This document shows, piece after piece, positions 6,411 to 14,881 of a stretch of 64,000 nt of DNA (the stretch's first letter is position 1; each line of letters starts with the position of its first letter). The notes beneath the pieces were generated by a model. The model was not told where the DNA came from, did no database searches, and worked only from the letters and a program-made list of their open reading frames with translations. The stretch is from Collinsella aerofaciens (GTDB lineage: Bacteria; Actinomycetota; Coriobacteriia; Coriobacteriales; Coriobacteriaceae), in contig NZ_JAQLDU010000003.1 of NCBI RefSeq assembly GCF_028209625.1, positions 40,112-104,111 of the forward strand. The letters are read 5' to 3'. The position numbers were made by a program, and so were the translations under genes.

Positions 6411-9400
6411 TTAGCCCATCAGGTCGACTACGTTAAAGCCGGCGTTGCTCTTGGCGATGACGTCTCGGCCGCCAAAGACGCAGGTGGGCGACTCGGCTGC
6501 GATGCGCGTTACGTCGGTGCCGAGCGAGCGCAGCTCACCGGGCGTGGCGGCGAGCATCTGGGCGCGACGCTCCTCGCGCGCATGCGGATCGAGCCCGGCC
6601 AGGTAGGTCGTGTTGCGGCGCTTGGTGAGCGCATAGGGCTTCACCGGCGCGTCCATGCCGCTCACGCAGCTCACGATAAAGCCCTCAAAGGCGGCCTCGT
6701 CGGGCTCAAAGCGGCCAAGCCATGCGCCTGCACGCTCCACGCGCTCAATCGAAGGGTCAATCGCCGGGTCGCGGTAGGTGTAGAACGCCGTCTGGCGCTC
6801 GCCGGCTGCGCGGAATCCGCAGCCGTATGCACCGCCCTTCACGCGAATCTCGTTCCACAGGTAATCGTAGGAGAGCGCGTTGGCAGCCACGGCCCAAGCG
6901 CCTGTCACGTCAAGCCCCAAGCGACGCGGGTCGCACGCGCTTGCCGCAAAGCAGATGTCGCTGGGGATGACAAAAGCCTCGTGGCGATTGCACGGCGTCG
7001 GCACCACGAGCGCGTCGCGGTCGGCATCGGCGCCGTCGCCCGCGCCAAGCCCCAGGTTACCCGCGGCATCCCAGTACGCGTCAAAGTCCTCGTCGCTGCC
7101 GGTAAAGCTCGCCATGCAGCCGTCGACCACAAAGATACGACCTGCCAACTCGGCAAGCTTGGCGCGCAGGTCGTCCAGTCGCTCGTCAAAGTGGTCGAGC
7201 AGATCGCGCAGGAACAGGTAGAAGTCCACGCCCGAAAGCTGCTCGCGCACCACGACCGAAGGCGAGCTGTAGCTCATCGCGCGACCGAGCGCCGCCGAGT
7301 GACCGTTGTTGATAAAGCCCTGCTCAAGCCCAATGCGAATCTGCGTGAGCACGTCGCGCACGCGGTCGGCGTCGGCATCTGCCAAAAGCGTGCTCGACCA
7401 TACCTCGCGCGGCAGACTCGCCAGTGCATCGATCTTCTCGGACAGGGCGCCGGCGCTCACCAGCAGGTAGGGGCGCACGCCGTCCACTTCGGGCTGGGTC
7501 ATGACTTCGGTCGTAAAGCTCAAAAAGCCCAGCTTGCCAGCGAGCAAGTTATCGAGTTCCTCGGCCGAGTGCTCGCGCGTGGGCAGCTGCTTAAGCAGGC
7601 GGCAGAGCAGCGTCACATAGGGCAGGTCCTCAAACGCGACGCAGCTCAGGTCGAAATACTGCATGGCGTAGGCCAGACGGTTGGTGGGGATGCCGTGGCG
7701 CAGGCAGGGGATGGGTGCGGTGGTGTCCACGACCAGTGGCGGCTCAGGGCGCGCCTCGCCAATGTCGGACACGCGCAGGCGTGGCAGCGTGGCCTTGGCC
7801 TCGGGCGTGTCCTCGGCTTCCTGCGCGGCGCGCAGCGCGGCCGTGCGCTCGGCCACATCGGCCAGCTCGGCATCGGTCATGGCATCGCGCTTGGCTGCCA
7901 GCTCGGCGGCCTCGGCACCCTCCGAGCCGGGACCGGCGTCCACCGGCACCAGCTCGACCAGCGCCATGTGGTCGTTTTCCAGCACGAGCTCGCGCAGCAG
8001 GTCCTCAAAGTAGCTACCGTCTAGCTCGCCACGCAGCTCCTCGTACACCGGGCCGTACTTGAGCGCCAGCGTCGCGGCGTCGTCATCGTAGAGCCACGTG
8101 CTCAGCGCGTCGCACGCAATGGCCACGCCGTCGGCAATGCCGTAGTCGCGCTGGCGCAGGTCGTATTCGTTGCTGCTGATGATGGCTTCCAGGCGCTTAC
8201 GCGGAACGCCGTGCTCGCACAGGTCGCGGCAGGCGTCCTGGAACACGCGGCGCAGCTCGCGCGCCACGCCGGGCTGCGCGTTTTGCAACATGATGAGCTC
8301 GTAGGGCTGCAGGCTCTCGGCCGCGGTGTAGCTCACCACGTTGCCGCCCAGGCCGGCGGCCAGAATGGTCTTCTTAACCGGTGCTTCGTTGGAACCCAGC
8401 AGCGCCTCGAACAGGATGTCCGCCGCGATCGTGCGCTTGCGATCGAGCGCGCCGCCCAGCACCAGGCCCAGGCCCACCAGGGCGTTCTCGGGTGTGGTGG
8501 CCATCTTGACGCGCTTGTACTCGCAGGTCACGGGCGCCTGCACGTCCAGCGGATTGGGCGCCAGCGCGGACGGGTCCTCGCCGGCGGCGACGGCAGCGTC
8601 CATGCGGCGGCTCGCGGCACTCGGCTGCGACAGATAACGCTCGTCCAAAAAGGCCAGTGCGCGGTCCACGTCCAGGTCGCCGTAGAGCGTGATGTAGGAG
8701 TTGGAAGGATTGTAGTGGCGCGCATGCGTGTCCAGGAACTGCTCGTAGGTGAGCGCGGGAATCGCGCGCGGGTCGCCGCCACTTTCGTGCGCATAGGCGG
8801 TGTCGGGATAGAGCGCGGCGTTGACGGCGTCGTCCAGCACGCTCATGGGATCGGACAGCGCACCCTTCATCTCGTTGAATACCACGCCGTTATAGCGCAG
8901 CGTGCCCTCGCGCAGGCTCGCGGAGCTGTCGCTGCCCTCGATCTCGACGCTCTCCGGCAGGTCCAGCTCGTAGTGCCAGCCCTCCTGCTCAAAAATGGTG
9001 GGCTTGGTATAGATGGCCGGGTTGAACACCGCGTCCAGATACACGTCCATCAGGTTGTACAGATCCTGCTCGTTGGTGGTGGCGACAGGGTAGATGGTTT
9101 TGTCGGGGTAGGTCATGGCGTTGAGAAACGTCTGCATGGAGCTCTTGATCAGGTCGACGAACGGCTCCTTGACGGGGAACTTGGCCGACCCGCACAGTAC
9201 CGAGTGCTCGAGAATATGGAACACGCCGGTAGAATCGGCCGGCGGCGTCTTAAAGCCAATGGCAAAGGCCTTGTTCTCGTCGTCGCACGCCAGGTACAGC
9301 AGGCGCGCGCCCGATGCGGTGTGGCGCAGCACGTAGGCGTCCGAGTCGAGCTCGGGCACGGTCTCGCAGCGCTCGACGGCAAAGCCGTGGCAGGTAGTGC

Positions 9401-9455
9401 CGGGCACCAGCAGTGCGGCGGCAGCGGCGCGCGGGTCGGTTGAGGTGGTGGGCAT
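6411..9455 (-). CDS. M16C-family metallopeptidase (presequence protease PreP-like)
   Basis: A 1014-residue zinc peptidase of the pitrilysin superfamily, the length expected for single-chain PreP/Cym1-type enzymes with four M16 lobes. The inverted zinc motif HILEH is at residues 80-84, and the third ligand Glu is expected in GVVFNEMKG about 80 residues on. Members close a chamber around short unstructured peptides and degrade them; a cytoplasmic peptide-clearing role is inferred, since no signal peptide is visible. The start at 9455 has AGGAG upstream; the frame is open beyond it into repeat DNA. It is monocistronic, flanked by hicAB's promoter region and a 530-base repeat-filled gap. Confidence 0.9.
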   Translation of the reverse strand: MPTTSTDPRAAAAALLVPGTTCHGFAVERCETVPELDSDAYVLRHTASGARLLYLACDDENKAFAIGFKTPPADSTGVFHILEHSVLCGSAKFPVKEPFVDLIKSSMQTFLNAMTYPDKTIYPVATTNEQDLYNLMDVYLDAVFNPAIYTKPTIFEQEGWHYELDLPESVEIEGSDSSASLREGTLRYNGVVFNEMKGALSDPMSVLDDAVNAALYPDTAYAHESGGDPRAIPALTYEQFLDTHARHYNPSNSYITLYGDLDVDRALAFLDERYLSQPSAASRRMDAAVAAGEDPSALAPNPLDVQAPVTCEYKRVKMATTPENALVGLGLVLGGALDRKRTIAADILFEALLGSNEAPVKKTILAAGLGGNVVSYTAAESLQPYELIMLQNAQPGVARELRRVFQDACRDLCEHGVPRKRLEAIISSNEYDLRQRDYGIADGVAIACDALSTWLYDDDAATLALKYGPVYEELRGELDGSYFEDLLRELVLENDHMALVELVPVDAGPGSEGAEAAELAAKRDAMTDAELADVAERTAALRAAQEAEDTPEAKATLPRLRVSDIGEARPEPPLVVDTTAPIPCLRHGIPTNRLAYAMQYFDLSCVAFEDLPYVTLLCRLLKQLPTREHSAEELDNLLAGKLGFLSFTTEVMTQPEVDGVRPYLLVSAGALSEKIDALASLPREVWSSTLLADADADRVRDVLTQIRIGLEQGFINNGHSAALGRAMSYSSPSVVVREQLSGVDFYLFLRDLLDHFDERLDDLRAKLAELAGRIFVVDGCMASFTGSDEDFDAYWDAAGNLGLGAGDGADADRDALVVPTPCNRHEAFVIPSDICFAASACDPRRLGLDVTGAWAVAANALSYDYLWNEIRVKGGAYGCGFRAAGERQTAFYTYRDPAIDPSIERVERAGAWLGRFEPDEAAFEGFIVSCVSGMDAPVKPYALTKRRNTTYLAGLDPHAREERRAQMLAATPGELRSLGTDVTRIAAESPTCVFGGRDVIAKSNAGFNVVDLMG

Positions 9456-9589
9456 ATGCAGTCTCCTTTGACGCCCCAGCGGGGGCGAATCGAGTCGAAT
9501 CCCCGAGAGTATACCCATATGGGGCCGCGGCACTGCGGCGAACTGGAGACGATGCCGGCTGATCGTCGATCACTCGCGGTTCGCCCGCC

Positions 9590-9790
9590 GCACGAGCGTG
9601 GATATCCGGACGCGCGAGCGTGGAAAATTGGACGCTCGCCAAACGAGAGTGGATATTCGGACGAAATCGGCCGTCAAAAGTTCAAAAACCGTCCAAATAT
9701 CCACGCTCGTGCGTCAACTACGTGTCTCTCACCTCACATTCATTTCTACGACGAGGGATGACTGAGAGACAGACAGAAGATAAAAATCAA
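9590..9790. repeat. Dispersed repeat region: three CACGAGCGTGGATAT motifs plus a 100-bp family repeat
   Basis: GCACGAGCGTGGATATCCGG (9590 on) and its inverted copy (9690-9712) are 23-bp arms with two mismatches; a third, direct copy lies at 9643-9663. From about 9688 to 9790 the sequence aligns with 14818-14915 (shared starts ACCGTCCAA, ATCCACGCTC, then CTCTC-rich and GAGA-rich tracts). The two regions bracket the PTS module in the same orientation. The rest of the gap, up to 9984, holds AT-rich sequence, probably the regulator's promoter, with no gene seen. Confidence 0.65.
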
Positions 9791-9984
9791 TCGGCTTATC
9801 GGATGCATATACCGCCATCAGATTGAAGCTGTATGCGGAAATGGATGGACTCTACACCGCTTACGCAAAATAACCCCTCGTTTGCTGAAACATTATAGGA
9901 AATGGCGTGGAGTGCTAAAAAGTTCTAATACAATATAAGTCATTTATCTATAAGCTGCTGATTCCTTGTAAAGGTATGGTTGAT

Positions 9985-10689
9985 ATGGTTGAGGCAAATA
10001 GCGTTATCCCCCTGTACAAACAGATTGTTCGTGCGCTTTCTGATTCAATCGCCAACGGCACGTACCGCCCGGGAGATAAGCTTCCGACCGAGGCGGAGCT
10101 GATCGAGCAATTTGGCGTGAGCCGAATAACGGTTCGCTCCGCAATTAAAGAAATGGAAGATGCTGGGCTTGTTGAGAGGGCCCGCGGCAAGGGCACGTTC
10201 GTTTCGTCGGACACGCAGATGTATGCCGCGGACGACCGTGAGAGCTTTACCCATTCGTGCCAGCTTGCGGGCAAACAGGCGTCTACCAGGGTTCTCGAAA
10301 TGGGCTGGGACTTCCCAAGTCTGCGAGACGCGAAGTTCCTGGGCGTAGACGATACCCAAAAGGTATTGCGTAGCCGTCGTCTGCGCCTTGTGGATGGCAA
10401 GCCCACGATGCTGGAAACCAATAGCTATTCCGCTGCGCTTTCTTTTTTGGAGCATGAGTCCTTCGATGATTCGCTGATGGCGGTACTCGATCGCCAGGGG
10501 ATCAAGATGGGTCCCAACACGCGTACGCTCGAGGTCTGCTATGCGAGCGAGCTCGAGGCGGCATACCTTAACGTGGAGCTGGACTCTTCGCTGCTTCTGT
10601 TTGTCGATAGACGTTGTGCCCCAAGTGGCGAGCCGCTTTTCATCTCCCGTCAGGTGTACTGCACCGAGCGACTGAAGTTCTATTTGTAA
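9985..10689 (+). CDS. GntR-family regulator (UTRA) of the PTS operon
   Basis: A 234-residue regulator with an N-terminal GntR winged helix (IPLYKQIVRALSDSIANGTY, then LPTEAELIEQFGVSRITVRS and GKGTFVSS) and a UTRA effector domain. It is only moderately similar to the GntR protein at 515, so it is not a recent duplicate. It sits immediately upstream of the mannose-family PTS genes in the same direction and is the natural candidate to control them, probably with a sugar-phosphate effector. The ATG at 9985 is preferred because AAAGG lies 10 bases upstream; the ATG at 9976 is only one base from it. Confidence 0.87.
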   Translation: MVEANSVIPLYKQIVRALSDSIANGTYRPGDKLPTEAELIEQFGVSRITVRSAIKEMEDAGLVERARGKGTFVSSDTQMYAADDRESFTHSCQLAGKQASTRVLEMGWDFPSLRDAKFLGVDDTQKVLRSRRLRLVDGKPTMLETNSYSAALSFLEHESFDDSLMAVLDRQGIKMGPNTRTLEVCYASELEAAYLNVELDSSLLLFVDRRCAPSGEPLFISRQVYCTERLKFYL

Positions 10690-10700
10690 ATTAGAGATAG

Positions 10701-10722
10701 ATTGGTCGATTTACCGACCAAT
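10701..10722. promoter_or_regulatory. Palindrome ATTGGTCG-N6-CGACCAAT, operator or attenuating hairpin
   Basis: A perfect 8-bp palindrome 11 bases after the regulator's stop and about 100 bases before the EIIA gene. No T run follows, so an operator for the regulator is more likely than a terminator. Confidence 0.45.
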
Positions 10723-10824
10723 TGTTACCGTTCGCGGATTTGGAAAATAGACACACCACGTAGGGTAGATTGCTAATATACTTTGTTATGACAATATAGT
10801 ACGTCCTATTGGTATTGGAGAACT

Positions 10825-11244
10825 ATGAATAAGATATTGCTAGCGAGTCATGGTTATCTCGCCCAAGGCATGAAAAGCTCTCTGGAGATTCTGATGGGCA
10901 CCAACGACCGAATCGAGTGCCTGTGCGCCTATGTCGATGACGATTCAAGGGACGTCGCGGCGTTGATTGATGCATGGATGGAGACGAGGGACCCTGCCGA
11001 CTCTTGGTTTGTCGTGACTGACATCTTTGGCGGCTCTGTAAACAACGAATTCATTCAGAGGCAGACTGCCGGATCGTTTACGTTGATCGCCGGAATGAAC
11101 TTGCCGCTGCTGGTGGAAATGGTTACACAGCTGGACTCTCTGGATGCGGACAAGGCCAAAGCCGCGGTCGAGGGATCGCGTTCGTTTATTCAGCTTTGCG
11201 AGGCGGCGGACATGCTTGCCGGCGCCGAGGAAGAAGATTTCTAG
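10825..11244 (+). CDS. PTS mannose-family EIIA component
   Basis: A 139-residue phosphocarrier of the mannose-family PTS. The phosphorylated His is His9 in LLASHGYLAQGM, with the second family motif FVVTDIFGGSVNNEF. It accepts phosphate from HPr and passes it to EIIB. The C-terminus ends in an acidic tail (EEEDF), shared in style with the EIIC gene product of the same operon. Here EIIA and EIIB are separate genes, as in the gfr and some other man-family operons. A GGAG ribosome binding site precedes the ATG. In this locus the transported substrate is probably an Amadori product, judged from the adjoining SIS deglycase gene. Confidence 0.9.
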   Translation: MNKILLASHGYLAQGMKSSLEILMGTNDRIECLCAYVDDDSRDVAALIDAWMETRDPADSWFVVTDIFGGSVNNEFIQRQTAGSFTLIAGMNLPLLVEMVTQLDSLDADKAKAAVEGSRSFIQLCEAADMLAGAEEEDF

Positions 11245-11315
11245 TTAGTTCTGGTTCGAGCCCTAGCTAGGGGTCGCACCTGTCATTCCCTTTATCACGT
11301 GCGGAGATGATAACG

Positions 11316-11789
11316 ATGATTAAGCTTACGAGAGTTGATTACCGACTGATTCACGGCCAAGTTGCCATGTCCTGGACTCACGCTTTGGATGTAGATTGCA
11401 TTCTGCTCGCCAGCGATGCTGTGGCAAAAGACGACATGAGGAAGGCGGCCTTGAGGCTCGCCCGCCCCAGCGGCGTTAAACTCGTCATCAAGGATGTTGA
11501 CGCTGCTATCGAGGCGCTCAACAGCGGCGTTACCGACAAGTATTCGCTGTTTATCATCGCTGAGACGATTGAAGATGTCTATCGTCTCGCTAAGGGTTGC
11601 AAAGACATCAAAGAGATCAATCTGGGTGGAACCCGAAAGACCCCCGAGACCACGCTTCATCCGACCCCTGCAATCTTCGCGACCGAGAAAGATGCCGAGC
11701 ATATCCAAGAACTCCTGGGCGATGGCGTGGTCATCGAAATCCGTCAGGTTCCCAATGACGCTAAGGTGTTTGCCAAGGACGTTTTTTAG
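11316..11789 (+). CDS. PTS mannose-family EIIB component
   Basis: A 157-residue EIIB with the phosphorylation site His13 in DYRLIHGQVAMSW, which transfers phosphate to the incoming sugar. Family motifs ILLASDAVAKDD and LGGTRKTPET follow. The start was set at 11316 because GGAG lies 9 bases upstream; the ATG at 11307 abuts that site. It lies 71 bases after EIIA in the same direction. A strong hairpin terminator follows, so EIIA-EIIB may form a separate short transcript, with the SIS-EIIC-EIID genes driven in part from their own promoter. Confidence 0.9.
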   Translation: MIKLTRVDYRLIHGQVAMSWTHALDVDCILLASDAVAKDDMRKAALRLARPSGVKLVIKDVDAAIEALNSGVTDKYSLFIIAETIEDVYRLAKGCKDIKEINLGGTRKTPETTLHPTPAIFATEKDAEHIQELLGDGVVIEIRQVPNDAKVFAKDVF

Positions 11790-11838
11790 CCGAAAACATG
11801 CTGGTGCTCGGTATTTATTGAACCGATACTCTATGTCT

Positions 11839-11871
11839 AAGCCCGTCGATCATTTGATCGACGGGCTTTTT
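11839..11871 (+). terminator. Rho-independent terminator within the PTS locus
   Basis: AAGCCCGTCGATCA pairs with TGATCGACGGGCTT and is followed by TTT. It separates EIIB from the SIS gene and so splits the locus into two transcription units or attenuates the distal genes. Confidence 0.85.
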
Positions 11872-11905
11872 ATTGAAGAAAAATCAAAAAAATTTGAAAT
11901 AGTTC

Positions 11906-11963
11906 TTGCATAGTTAGTTATATAAAGTATTATAACGTCATGGGATGAATGAAGGGTTCATCC
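11906..11963 (+). promoter_or_regulatory. Promoter and inverted repeat in front of the SIS-EIIC-EIID unit
   Basis: TTGCAT (11906-11911) and TATTAT (11928-11933) are 16 bases apart. Just downstream, GGATGAA-N7-TTCATCC (11943-11963) forms an inverted repeat well placed for a repressor. This sits between the internal terminator and the SIS gene. Confidence 0.5.
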
Positions 11964-11983
11964 AAGTGAGTTAGGAGTAAGGG

Positions 11984-13018
11984 ATGTTCAATTTCGATGA
12001 GCCTCGTTACGAGAAGGTTGTGAGCGATGCCCTCGCTCTCCGTCCTCAGATTGAGGCTGCCGTGGACGAGGTCTGCGAGCAGGGTTATTCCAACATCTTC
12101 TTCATTGGCTGCGGCGGCACCTGGGCCCACACGCTCCCGATGAAGTATTGGGTCGAGACCACCACGGCCGACGTCGACGTCCACTGCGAGATCGCCGCCG
12201 AGTTCCTCGCGTGCCCGCCCAAGACCTTCAACAAGGATTCGGTCTGCGTCTTCTCCACCCGTACCGGCACCACCCCCGAGATCATTGAGGCTGCCAAGTT
12301 CTGCCAGGAGCAGGGCGCCCGCACGCTGATGTATGTCTCCAACGACAACACCCCGGCCACCGAGTACGCCGATTACAAGTTCTTCAGCTTCGCCGAGGAC
12401 GACGTTCTGTGCGAGGCCATCTACACCTACCAGATCACGCTGGTCGCCCGCTTCCTCAAGAACGCCGGCGCCTTCCCCAAGTACGACACCTTCATGGAGG
12501 AGTTCGGCAACATCGCTCCGTTCCTCATCAAGGCCAAGGACGCCCAGGACGAGCGCTGCGCCGCCATGGCCGAGGACTTCAAGGACACCGACTACCACAT
12601 GGTGATCGGCTCCGGCATGCTCTGGGGCGAGGCCTACGACTACGCCATGTGCATCCTCGAGGAGATGCAGTGGATCAAGACCAAGTCCATCCACGCCGCC
12701 GAGTTCTTCCACGGCACCATCGAGCTGTGCGAGGAGGGCACGAGCCTCATCATGCTCTACGGCGAGGACGACACCCGTAAGCTTATGGACCGCGTGGACA
12801 ACTTCACTCACATGCTCGCCGACGAGAAGGGCGTCAACGTCCGCGTGAACAAGTTTGACACCGCCGAGGTCGAGCTGCCGTTCAGCGACCCCGAGTTCCG
12901 CAAGATCGTCTCCCCGATGGTCACCTACACCATCACCGAGCGTCTGAGCTGCCATCTCGAGCACGTCCGTAACCACCCGCTCACCACGCGTCGTTACTAT
13001 CACCAGATGAACTACTAA
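11984..13018 (+). CDS. SIS-domain deglycase of the PTS operon (GfrE/FrlB-like)
   Basis: A 344-residue protein with two SIS folds: FFIGCGGTW and the phosphosugar loop FSTRTGTTPEI in the first, VIGSGMLWGEAYDYA and HAAEFFHGTIE in the second, where the His/Glu pair aligns with the active site of FrlB-type enzymes. It probably cleaves a 6-phosphorylated Amadori or related compound imported by the adjoining PTS. It is a distinct paralogue of the SIS protein at 1415; the two together fit the two deglycases of the gfr system. A GGAG site is 7 bases before the ATG. Codon use here is markedly GC-biased and typical of a highly expressed gene. Confidence 0.82.
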   Translation: MFNFDEPRYEKVVSDALALRPQIEAAVDEVCEQGYSNIFFIGCGGTWAHTLPMKYWVETTTADVDVHCEIAAEFLACPPKTFNKDSVCVFSTRTGTTPEIIEAAKFCQEQGARTLMYVSNDNTPATEYADYKFFSFAEDDVLCEAIYTYQITLVARFLKNAGAFPKYDTFMEEFGNIAPFLIKAKDAQDERCAAMAEDFKDTDYHMVIGSGMLWGEAYDYAMCILEEMQWIKTKSIHAAEFFHGTIELCEEGTSLIMLYGEDDTRKLMDRVDNFTHMLADEKGVNVRVNKFDTAEVELPFSDPEFRKIVSPMVTYTITERLSCHLEHVRNHPLTTRRYYHQMNY

Positions 13019-13039
13019 TCCTCTCAAATTGCTGCGGTT

Positions 13040-13078
13040 GTCTGCAGGCGAGCTGCGCAGAATGCCTCGCCTGCAGAC
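13040..13078 (+). other. Perfect 13-bp intercistronic hairpin
   Basis: GTCTGCAGGCGAG (13040-13052) pairs exactly with CTCGCCTGCAGAC (13066-13078) around a 13-base loop. No T run follows, so it more likely stabilises or partitions the message between the SIS and EIIC genes than terminates it. Confidence 0.65.
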
Positions 13079-13146
13079 CTATTTCTGGGGTTGATCGAAA
13101 TGGTGTCCAGTATCTTCTAGTTGCACTGGTCGCATTTATTGCGTCC

Positions 13147-13872
13147 ATGGACGAGCAATTATTTGGCATTACGATGCTTGGTCGTCCGCTGTTTACGAGC
13201 CTGTTTGTCGGCTTGATCCTTGGCGATGTCCAGCAGGGCGTTATCGTCGGCGCTGCTTTGGAGTCCATGTTCATGGGCGCCATCATGGTCGGCGCGGCGG
13301 TTCCTCCCGAGGTCTATGCCTCCGGCGTGCTTGGCTGCGCGTTTGCCGTCATTACGGGTACGGGCACGGCAACTGCCGTCGCGCTCGCCCTTCCCGTCTC
13401 CGTCTTCCTTCAGGTGTGGCGCAACTTCTGCTACGCCGTTCCGGGTGCCTTTGCCTGCAAGAAGATTGAGACCGCTCTGGCAAATCGCGATCTTGCCAAG
13501 GCGAATCTGTACCATCTGACTATCGTGCCGCTGTCGATTGGCATTCCGTCTGCACTGCTGGTGTTTGGCTCACTGTTCTTTGGTGCCGACCTCATCAACA
13601 ATGCGCTCAACGCGATTCCGCAGTTTGTGATGGACGGCCTCAACGTTGCATCCGGCGTCATGGTCTGCATCGGCTTCGCACTTCTTATCAGGACCATGGG
13701 CGATAACAAGCTCCTTCCCTGGCTGTTCCTGGGCTTCATTATGGTCATCTATCTCAAGATGGACGTGATCGGCGTCGCCGCAGCTGCCATTTGCGTCGCG
13801 CTGCTCCTGGCCTTCCGCGAGGGCTCGTCCGGTCCGCAGACGGTTGCTGCAGATGAAGAGGAGGACTTCTAA
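13147..13872 (+). CDS. PTS mannose-family EIIC component, apparent frameshift at its start
   Basis: A membrane EIIC permease; the intact frame from ATG 13147 gives 241 residues, with segments MLGRPLFTSLFVGLILGDVQ and IGAALESMF-like motifs typical of the family. The same frame continues upstream without a start codon and encodes VQYLLVALVAFIAS, a normal EIIC N-terminus. An ATG with a GGGG site lies at 13100 but in another frame; removing a duplicated GT at 13103-13104 would restore MVQYLLVALVAF. So the gene is either mutated, misassembled, or read from the internal ATG 13147 without most of its first membrane helix. It overlaps the EIID start by one base. Confidence 0.85.
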   Translation: MDEQLFGITMLGRPLFTSLFVGLILGDVQQGVIVGAALESMFMGAIMVGAAVPPEVYASGVLGCAFAVITGTGTATAVALALPVSVFLQVWRNFCYAVPGAFACKKIETALANRDLAKANLYHLTIVPLSIGIPSALLVFGSLFFGADLINNALNAIPQFVMDGLNVASGVMVCIGFALLIRTMGDNKLLPWLFLGFIMVIYLKMDVIGVAAAAICVALLLAFREGSSGPQTVAADEEEDF

Positions 13873-14720
13873 TGGCTATCCAGAACACCGACCTCAAAGA
13901 GGCCAAGAAGGACGCGATTATGACTCCCGATATGTATCGGAGCATGTTCCTTCGCCAGTTTACGAGCCAGTGCTCGCAGTCGTACGACAAGATGATGGCA
14001 ATGGGCTTCATGTACACCATTCAGAAGCCCCTGCGAAAGATCTATCCCAACGACGACGATTACTATGCGGCGCTCGATCGCCATACCGAGTTCTTTAACA
14101 TCACGCCTCATGTGCTTCCGTTTGTAGCCGGCCTAACGGTTTCGATGGAAGAGCAGGCGGCTGCCGATAAGAACTTCGACACGTCCTCGATTAACGCCAT
14201 GAAGGTCGGCCTCATGGGACCGCTTTCCGGCATCGGCGATTCGTTCTACTGGGGTACGTTCCGCGTGGTTGCCGCCGGCATTGGTATTGGCATCGCTTCG
14301 ACGGGCAACCCGCTCGGCCCCATCGTGTACGCGCTCATCTACTCCGTGATTAACTTTGCAACGCGTATCGTCGCCGCCCATCTGGGTTACGACTTGGGAA
14401 CCAAGTTTTTGCAGCAGTCCGAAGAGAGCAACCTTATGTCTCGCATGACGCATGCTGCCGGTGTCCTCGGAATGACCGTTATCGGCGCCATGATTGCGGC
14501 ACAGGTCTCGCTGTCCACGGCTTTGACCTTTGACGTGGGTGGTTCGGAGATTGTCCTGCAGGATCTGTTCGATTCGATCTTCCCCGGTCTGCTGCCCTTG
14601 CTGGCAACGTTCGCTTGCGTTGCCCTCTATAAAAAGGGCGTCAAGACCATTTGGATCATCTTGGGCATCTTCGCAATCTGCATCATCGGAACGGGCTTGG
14701 GAGTGTTCGCGGCGGCGTAA
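13872..14720 (+). CDS. PTS mannose-family EIID component
   Basis: A 282-residue EIID that forms the sugar channel with EIIC. The N-terminal half is cytoplasmic (MYRSMFLRQFTSQCSQSYDK, then GFMYTIQKPLRKIY) and includes the family motif HTEFFNITPHVLPFVAG and MGPLSGIGDSFYWGTFR. The C-terminal part has several hydrophobic helices, ending with a segment around IWIILGIFAICIIGTGLGV. The ATG overlaps the EIIC stop (TAATG), so translation is coupled. It is the last gene of the locus and is followed by a strong terminator. Confidence 0.92.
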   Translation: MAIQNTDLKEAKKDAIMTPDMYRSMFLRQFTSQCSQSYDKMMAMGFMYTIQKPLRKIYPNDDDYYAALDRHTEFFNITPHVLPFVAGLTVSMEEQAAADKNFDTSSINAMKVGLMGPLSGIGDSFYWGTFRVVAAGIGIGIASTGNPLGPIVYALIYSVINFATRIVAAHLGYDLGTKFLQQSEESNLMSRMTHAAGVLGMTVIGAMIAAQVSLSTALTFDVGGSEIVLQDLFDSIFPGLLPLLATFACVALYKKGVKTIWIILGIFAICIIGTGLGVFAAA

Positions 14721-14765
14721 TGTTGACTGCTATGCTCGCGCGTTGGATAACTAACTGACCGTTTG

Positions 14766-14801
14766 AAAACGGGGCTCGGCGTAAGGCCGACCCCGTTTTT
14801 T
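14766..14801 (+). terminator. Terminator of the PTS operon
   Basis: AAAACGGGGCTCGGC pairs with GGCCGACCCCGTTTT around GTAA with a T run, 46 bases after the EIID stop. Confidence 0.88.
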
Positions 14802-14817
14802 GTTTGAGGGATTTTCC

Positions 14818-14880
14818 GACCGTCCAATAATCCACGCTCATGCATCACTCACGCATCTCTCGTCTCTCATTCGTCACTAA
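14818..14880. repeat. Second copy of the PTS-flanking dispersed repeat
   Basis: From ACCGTCCAATAATCCACGCT onward this stretch aligns with 9688-9790 on the other side of the PTS module, in the same orientation, including the CTCTC tracts. It runs directly into the ACGAGAGATA array. Confidence 0.6.
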
Positions 14881-14881
14881 C

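Noticed and set aside
6402..8024. Long open frame (540 codons) on the plus strand opposite the M16 peptidase
   Set aside because: It lies wholly antisense to a convincing peptidase gene, has no ribosome binding site or recognisable domain, and its composition is that expected of the complement of GC-rich codons.
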